In this document: in pieces, positions 6,682-7,006 of the stretch
Layout of the letters: each line of letters begins with the position of its first letter
How positions within the stretch are numbered: the stretch's first letter is position 1
Assembly (NCBI GenBank): GCA_015904045.1
Contig: JABMDG010000247.1
Location: forward strand, 1-7,006
Direction: 5' to 3'
Source: Nitrospira sp.
Lineage (GTDB): Bacteria > Nitrospirota > Nitrospiria > Nitrospirales > Nitrospiraceae
DNA length: 7,006 bases
Notes under the pieces: model-generated
Told to the model about the DNA's origin: nothing
Seen by the model: only the letters and a program-made list of their open reading frames with translations
Databases searched by the model: none
Translations under genes and position numbers: made by a program

Positions 6682-7006
6682 TTGCGCCAGAGGCTCATCA
6701 TCCTGGGGTCGGGTTACACCGCCCGTTTCGTTCTGCCTCTGGCCGAGGATCGATATGTCCGCGTTCTGGCCACGAGCCGTGAGCCGGAGAAGCATTTGAG
6801 TCATGTGGCGCCGGACCGCCGCATTCGATTCGACCTTCACGATCAAACGACTTGGAACCAGATTACCCCGGACAGCGACCTGCTCTGGTGTTTTCCCGCC
6901 GAGCCGCTCGAACTGGTTCAAGACTTTGCCAAGGGACTCGGCTTGCGATCCAGTCGGCTGGTGGTCCTCGGCAGCACGTCCGCCTACGATATGCCGACGC
7001 AGGCGA
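6682..7006 (+). CDS. NAD(P)-binding atypical SDR/epimerase-like protein (3' end outside window)
   Basis: An open frame of 108 codons runs off the right edge. It begins with a Rossmann fold: strand LIILGSGYTARF with the Gly motif G9-S-G11-Y-T-A14, second strand VRVLATSR ending in Arg33 (suggesting NADP(H) preference), FDLHD (50-54), and a later strand LVVLGSTSAYD (93-103). That last strand resembles the SSTSVYG segment of extended or atypical SDRs and nucleotide-sugar epimerase-like proteins such as YeeZ. The start chosen is TTG 6682, because GGAGGA at 6668-6673 lies 8 nt upstream and the Rossmann strand starts four codons later. An in-frame GTG at 6631 is possible but has no ribosome binding site and would add 17 unrelated residues. 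The gene diverges from the lipoprotein gene. The fold is well supported. The substrate cannot be told, since any YxxxK motif would lie outside the window. Confidence 0.8.
   Translation, partial: MRQRLIILGSGYTARFVLPLAEDRYVRVLATSREPEKHLSHVAPDRRIRFDLHDQTTWNQITPDSDLLWCFPAEPLELVQDFAKGLGLRSSRLVVLGSTSAYDMPTQA

Noticed and set aside
6574..6921. 115-codon - strand open frame at the right end
   Set aside because: It has no recognisable domain, overlaps the lipoprotein promoter, and lies opposite a clear Rossmann-fold frame with a good Shine-Dalgarno.

Overview
The window looks like ordinary bacterial chromosome. It is GC-rich, densely coded, and has short intergenic gaps. There are no rRNA or tRNA genes, insertion sequences, CRISPR arrays or phage genes. 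Short arrays of degenerate 7-bp repeats, a lipoprotein built of TolB/PD40-like repeats, and a tandem universal stress protein would fit a Nitrospira-like or other environmental Gram-negative bacterium. That taxonomic guess is weak, because no marker gene is present.

Layout, left to right. (1) The 3' part of a universal stress protein gene on the + strand, entering from outside the window and ending at 695. (2) Convergent to it, with only 6 bp between the stop codons, lhr on the - strand (5042 to 702). It encodes a full-length 1446-residue Lhr-type superfamily 2 helicase with its long C-terminal extension. (3) Upstream of lhr on the same strand, after a 66-bp gap, a 473-residue lipoprotein gene (6530 to 5109) made of nine ~48-residue beta-propeller-like repeats. 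It is preceded by a good sigma70-type promoter and a 17-bp perfect palindrome. (4) Divergent from it, across about 150 bp, the 5' end of a gene for an NAD(P)-binding atypical SDR/epimerase-like protein on the + strand. It starts at a TTG with a strong Shine-Dalgarno and runs off the right edge.

The most unusual signal lies inside lhr. Four arrays of degenerate heptanucleotide repeats (about 4-5 copies each, three sequence families) sit at three points of the reading frame. Each point appears to be a variable linker between conserved Lhr blocks. All four arrays lie in the orientation that keeps the lhr frame open; the opposite strand of each array carries TGA stops. This looks like the footprint of a small repeat tolerated, or selected, inside a coding gene. 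A second point is a candidate lhr promoter whose predicted start site coincides with the A of the ATG, so lhr may be translated from a leaderless mRNA.

The genes do not form an obvious pathway. Lhr acts in nucleic-acid repair or RNA metabolism, the universal stress protein in stress responses, the lipoprotein probably at the cell envelope, and the SDR-like protein in unidentified redox or sugar metabolism. Nothing in the sequence ties them into one system.
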